Assembly (NCBI RefSeq): GCF_016545825.1
Contig: NC_052618.1
Coordinates: forward strand, 4,207,398-4,271,397
Reading direction: 5' to 3'
Length of the DNA stretch: 64,000 nt
Source: Eucalyptus grandis
Lineage: Eukaryota > Streptophyta > Magnoliopsida > Myrtales > Myrtaceae
In this document: one piece after another, positions 59,508-64,000 of the stretch
How positions within the stretch are numbered: the stretch's first letter is position 1
How the letters are laid out: each line of letters opens with the position of its first letter
Made by a program: the position numbers and the translations under genes
Notes under the pieces: generated by a model
The model's database searches: none
What the model saw: only the letters and a program-made list of their open reading frames with translations
What the model was told of the DNA's origin: nothing

Positions 59508-59615
59508 GCACTTCGGCCTGGTGGTATTGGAAATGAAGTGGTCTAGAAATGACCAAGGTTCGATCCTTGGAAATGGCAACGAGATTGCCATAAAATATAT
59601 AATAATAATATCAAT
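59508..59615 (+). mobile_element. Probable tRNA-derived SINE
   Basis: The segment has an A-box-like GGCCTGGTGGTATTGG and, about 35 bases on, the B-box GGTTCGATCCTTGG, the two internal RNA polymerase III promoter elements of tRNA-derived SINEs. It is followed by an AT-rich tail (ATATATAATAATAATATC). I see no clear target duplication, and the total of about 110 bases is short, so it may be truncated. Confidence 0.65.
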
Positions 59616-61124
59616 AAAAAATTTTGCATTTCTTGCTTTTGCAAAAATAGGAGAGTTCTTTAATTAATGAGACCAAAGACTTCATACTCACTTTAAGCTT
59701 TAAAATAAGTAGGTTCATTCTGTTGTTTCCTGTCAAATTGTGAAACTAACGAAAGGTAATGTTGTATTGTTTCTAGTTTTACGATCCCTGAGGATTCATG
59801 CATTAACACATTTCTTTATGTTCTTCGTAGGATCGCCTGACTACTAAGGCATAGGTAAGTACCATTCTTCTCAAAATTAAATGGAAAACAAATGGGGAAT
59901 TCCCCTCGCAAGAAAGAACATTTAGTGTTTTTCTAGAAACAAGCACAAAAAAGGAAATCAAAGAATCACGTTTTCCACAAAGTTTGCAAAATCTTTTGTA
60001 CCTTTAAATTGTCTATCCAGTCGACGGATCACTCATTTTGAATCAAATTCCCTATGGAGATTAATCCACCCGGTTGATCTCAACAAAAATGAATGGTGAT
60101 GTTACTCATGCCAAGCGAGAAACACTTAGGATGAGGAAAGGCAATTCATTTCCAAACATGTCCTTTAAGCACTCTGGGATTCGAGCGAAAAGGAAAACCC
60201 GTGTCATTTAAGGACAATGGATTCATTCGTGAGCGGTACATAGATCAAGATGATAAGAGGCATTTCTTTCCTCTATCATACACACCACAAGTGACAATAG
60301 TTAGTCCATTTGAGCATTTTAATGTGGAGAATTTTCTACAAAATACCCCTGTCAAGAACCACCTCACGATGAGGCAATTGTGGAGGTTTGGGTTTACATT
60401 ATTTGGAGAGGAAAGATGAGAAAGGTTTCTTTGCTCCCACTTGCATAAATCTTTTGTGGTAACTTTAGATGAATTATTATAGAAACTTGAAGCATCTCGA
60501 GGTGAAGAAGAACATTCATTTCTCCACCCAAACACAGATACCCATTGCTTAAACCATATTGAGCCTAACTATTCATTTCTAAAGCTCGAGTGATGATTAT
60601 CTCCCCACATTGTGGGCAAGACACATAATTTACCAATGCAATTGGTGTTTACGTGAGAATATGAAAAGCATCTCGAAAGTCCTAAGAACTCAAAAAGTTC
60701 AAAAGAGTAAAAGTCAACTAAAAATTAAAGGGCATGAAATTATAGTGTCTGGTAAAAGCAAAACCAATGTCTATAAAAAAAGAAAAGAGAGAGAGTAGAA
60801 AAAAAAACAATTGCATCAAGAGGAATATCTCTGTGAAAGCAAAAGTGGAAAAAAAAAATGCTTGCATTGAAAAGAAAATCATTGCAATTGCAAAAGCCAT
60901 TTTGTTTTGATGATTAGCAAAAGGACTTTCAAGACAATTTGAATTTTAAAAGTCAATGCCTTAAAAAAATGGATTGCATGATAATGATTGCATGAAAATC
61001 ACCAACTCTCAAATCCTCCTTTGACAAAAAGTTCTAAGCCTTTTGAGCTAAGCCTTTCAAATCTTTCCCCGAATCAACATTACAACCCATTTCCAAAGTC
61101 TCTGCAGATTAAGATGATTCAAAG

Positions 61125-63103
61125 TGGAAATAATGCTCTCACAAGCTGACGATAAATGCTCTCACGGGGTGATATACAATAATGCTCTCACAAGCTTACA
61201 ATTCGCCGTGTTAAAATTACTCGATAAAATAATCGTGTGTGGATACATGGTCGACTTGAGCCAAAAATGCGATATCTTTCTTTTCAAATATCCCACTAAT
61301 TATAAAGTGCATAAACACATTTTTGGCGTTGAAAACTAACACTGCTATTTTCTAATTAGAATACTGAAATTCCATAATTTTGGAATAAAAACCCAAAATT
61401 ACAATTACTATTCAATTTGCACACATTAGCACTTAATTATATAAACCAAGCACACCGTTGCAATCAACATGAAATTTCGGTCCTTGGCTATCTCAGTATA
61501 ATTTTCGAAAAATAATAAATAATTAAATAAATACCAAAAATAATTAAATAAATGCAAATTAAATGTCAAAAATAGAAACTTAGGCTGGAAATGCCTAATT
61601 AAACACTGAAACAGGCCCAGAAAATTTCCAAATCTATCTAGATAAATAACACAACTCATCTAGTCTCTAATTAAGCTATTCTAACCACCTAACATGCACA
61701 AATGAATATTTAAATCGCTAAGAAGAATTTAGTAAGTAAACTTACTGGTTTTGCGATCCGATGAGTCCACGACGACGACAATGCAAAGATGGGCGACAGA
61801 TTTCCAGCGGCGACACCCAATAGGGCTCAAAAGAGGCCTAAAACGGGCCTTTAAGCTCACAGCTAGGTTGGGCTTCTTGGTTTTGTCCAAGGACCGAGCA
61901 AACTGGACCGAGGCTGGAAACGGCAAGCTGAGGCAGACCAACAGCCAAGCGGGCAAGCAAGGGCGACGATAGGAGACAGTGGGTGATAGCGGTTGTTAGA
62001 TAGTGTCGACGGGGCTTCGGTTGAGCCTTACGATGACAAGGGAGGCTCGAGGGATGGGGTTGGGCTCGCGGGACATGCAGAACGGGGGTGCAAGGCTTGG
62101 CGGCAACGACGAGCTTGGGCGATGGGTGAAGGGGCTCTGGCAGCTCGAGGCGGCTTTGCGGCGAGTGGGAAACTTGGCTGGTTTCTTTGCAAAATTTATA
62201 TCGCAAAGCACTTCTAATGGAGAAAGCAAATCTGGTAAAGAAGAAGAAGTGGCTGAAGACTTGGTTCCTCCTTGTCCCAAAAGTCCTCTATTAGCAAGGC
62301 CCCACTTGCCTTTGCAGCCCAAGACTTCCCTTAGAAGCTTCACCAAGTGGTCCAAAAGTTGAGGGAACCATGGCCTACAAATTTGGTACCATTTTCCCTA
62401 AATTGAACCAAGTTCTTCTTCAATTCAACATAAATCGGTCCCCATAAATTCAACAAAGATGTCCTCGGTCCCAATTAGGGTTTTCGCCAAAAATCTCGAT
62501 TTGCAGAATTTTTTTTAAGATGAGTCGACAATCCTAAAATGAATCGTGACATGATAGAACTTTCAATTTCTGCAATTGGGTTCAAATTCGCAGTTAATTT
62601 CAATCTAGCATGATTTTAGCATGACCTAGCCTACCGGGTAGCTTTCAGGAATTTTTAGTACAATTGACCCATGGTTGGTTATTTTCGTGCCACAATGTAC
62701 ATCTTCAACACATTGGCGACTCTCGATTGTCGTAAAAATCACGAGGTTTCAAATACGGGCACATGGTACCAAAATGACAGAAAAATCGATCTAGTGCCGA
62801 TTGACAAAAAATTTGCAATCGGATGAAATCACCCACACTTTGATCACGGATCTCGTCGAACCGACCTATCTCTAATTTCTAATATATTTTTAACGTGTCG
62901 TAATGACCCTTACAGACTAGCACGGTCGAGCAGTCGATTTCTGGTCGAAATTCTCAAATCTATTGCGTTAAAATCCCTTAACGGCTTCACCAGATAGACT
63001 AGCTTTCTCATGAATGATCAGCTCAGAGAATAGAAATATAGGAGTATCGATGAAAAGCCCAATTCATTCAATTGAAAATAGAACCTGAAATTAAGGATGT
63101 CAC
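61125..63103 (-). repeat. 3' LTR of gypsy element C (A family)
   Basis: In plus-strand reading it ends GAAATTAAGGATGTCACA, the reverse complement of TGTGACATCCTTAATTTC, matching the starts of LTR A. It contains AATGCTCTCAC(A/G)-type tandem units at 61,131-61,210 (the counterpart of the LTR A repeat) and the GC-richer block at about 61,750-62,370. The left end is not resolved: about 1 kb of LTR expected beyond 61,125 is not recognisable. Open frames in the GC-rich block on both strands are not supported as genes. Confidence 0.75.
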
Positions 63104-63120
63104 AACTCTTCCCTCTTATA
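63104..63120 (-). other. Polypurine tract of element C
   Basis: ACTCTTCCCTCTTATAAAAA, reverse-complemented, is a purine-rich tract that directly precedes the 3' LTR. It closely matches the tract of element A (AAAAGGGAAGAGT). Confidence 0.8.
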
Positions 63121-63189
63121 AAAATTTCATCCTTGAAATTTAAACCATTACAAATCTTTAAACAAAAAAGGTAGGGTACAGTCATCTCA

Positions 63190-64000
63190 TCAAATCGTCA
63201 CTTTCCCAAGTTGCTCCTTCGTGATGTGATATTGCCATACCATTTTAACCAACAGAATTGTCTTGGTGCGCAGAACCTATTCCTTTCGATCTATAATATG
63301 AACTGGTCTTTCCACATACGATACTCGGTCATCCGCGTCTAGCTCTTCAAAATTTAGCACGTGGGTCAAGTCAAGTTCATACTTCCTCAACATCGACACG
63401 TGAAAGACATCATGCACTTATGCCAACTCGGCGACAACGCAAGACGATACACTAGAGTCCCTATCCTTTCCAGAATCTCAAAGGGACCTACGTACCTCAA
63501 ACTCAACTTTCCTTTCTTGCTGAAGCGTGAAGTACCCCTCATTGGTGATACCTTCAAGAAGACGTGCTCACCAACTTGGAATTCCAATGCTCTCCAGTGC
63601 TTATCTGCGTAGCTTTTCTAGCGGCACTAAGTAGTCTTTAATTTGTCTTTGATGACTGCAACTGTATCCACTAGCTGCTGGACTAACTCAGGGCCTGTGA
63701 TCTTCCACTCTCCAACCTCATTCCAACACACTGGCGTTCTGCACACTCTGCCAAACAACGCTTCGAAAGGAGCCATTTGAATGCTCTGCTGGTAGCTATT
63801 GTTGTAGGCAAACTTGATAACATGAAGATGTTCCTCCCAGCTTCCCTTGAAATCCAACACGCAAGCTCACAGCATGTCTTCGAGAGTTTGAATCGTCCTC
63901 TCAGATTGGCCATTCGTCTAAGGATGATAGATCGTACTATACTGCAGCTTTGTTCCTAAGGCGGTCTATAAACTTTTCCGAAATGCAGCTGTGAACCTTG
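63190..64000 (-). pseudogene. Integrase C-terminal part and chromodomain-like tail of element C, running off the window
   Basis: On the minus strand, beginning outside the window, the integrase reads KFAYNNSYQQSIQMAPFEAL and GRVCRTPVCWNEVGEWKITG (63,860-63,627). Then follow LEFQVGEHVFLKVSPMRGTS and RYVGPFEILERIGTLVYRLA (63,587-63,387), and a decayed tail near 63,200-63,260 (LLVKMVWQYHITKEQLGK). These are the same blocks as in elements A and B. Frameshifts and stops separate them. The gag, protease, RT and 5' LTR should lie to the right of this window. Confidence 0.85.

Larger units (their letters stand above)
56076..61124. other. Long interior of the Tat/Ogre-like element, non-coding
   Basis: After the primer-site-like motif at 56,081 there are about 5 kb without any convincing gag or pol. 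Open frames are below 100 codons and lack motifs; the longest reads RERYIDQDDKRHFFPLSYTP at 60,234. Splice-like phrases occur near 59,830 (TTCTTCGTAGGATCG) and 59,850 (GGTAAGTACC). Near 61,035 CCTTTTGAGCTAAGCC resembles phrases seen in plant Tat-lineage elements, by recollection only. The region contains a 97-base tandem duplication and a SINE. Confidence 0.35.

Noticed and set aside
61838..62362. Overlapping open frames of over 100 codons on both strands
   Set aside because: They lie in the GC-rich block of LTR C; frames are open on both strands because stop codons are rare at that composition, and no domain is visible.
1..64000. CRISPR arrays, rRNA, operons, bacterial genes
   Set aside because: Nothing of the kind was seen; all repeats are explained by LTRs, microsatellites or minisatellites.

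Overview
This window looks like transposon-dense intergenic DNA from a flowering plant, almost certainly a dicot. The evidence is its content: Ty3/gypsy chromovirus-like elements with roughly 3 kb LTRs, a Tnt1-like Ty1/copia element, TRIMs, SINE and LINE debris, hAT-type MITEs, and an endogenous pararetrovirus of the Caulimoviridae. I found no intact host gene, rRNA or tRNA gene, and no open reading frame likely to make a functional protein. I cannot name the species from sequence alone.

Layout. 1-2.25 kb: AT-rich spacer and a decayed LINE 3' end (minus). 3.5-7.25 kb: endogenous caulimovirid pieces, a minus-strand fragment followed by a plus-strand capsid/zinc-knuckle, protease and start of reverse transcriptase (RT). 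7,254-17,126: gypsy element A, inserted in the viral RT. 17,127-23,386: a copia element inserted in the 3' LTR of A; it carries a TRIM (21,064-22,494) in its RNase H region and a short poly(A) retroposon in its 3' LTR. 23,387-23.8 kb: the viral RT resumes. 24.1-29.4 kb: unassigned remnants plus a MITE-like element (26,723-27,906).

29,457-51,482: an old LTR element D (minus) with almost no coding interior. Its left LTR holds a hAT-type MITE with a perfect 8-bp target duplication. Its interior holds gypsy element B (33,857-45,303, minus, 5-bp duplication TAAAA). Its right LTR holds a 3.7-kb solo LTR of the A family (46,610-50,313, duplication TTTCT). 51,934-61.1 kb: a Tat/Ogre-like LTR, a primer-binding-site-like motif and a long non-coding interior. 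That LTR carries a palindromic TRIM (55,024-55,774, duplication GGTAC). 61.1-64 kb: a third A-family element C (minus) running off the window.

How the parts relate: the nesting gives a relative history. The caulimovirid insertion is older than gypsy A, which is older than the copia element, which is older than the TRIM and the short retroposon inside it. Likewise D is older than B, the solo LTR and the MITE. All coding sequences carry stops or frameshifts; element B is the least decayed. I see no new multi-gene system. The most unusual object is the palindromic TRIM, which has the same LTR end at both termini and an intact target-site duplication.
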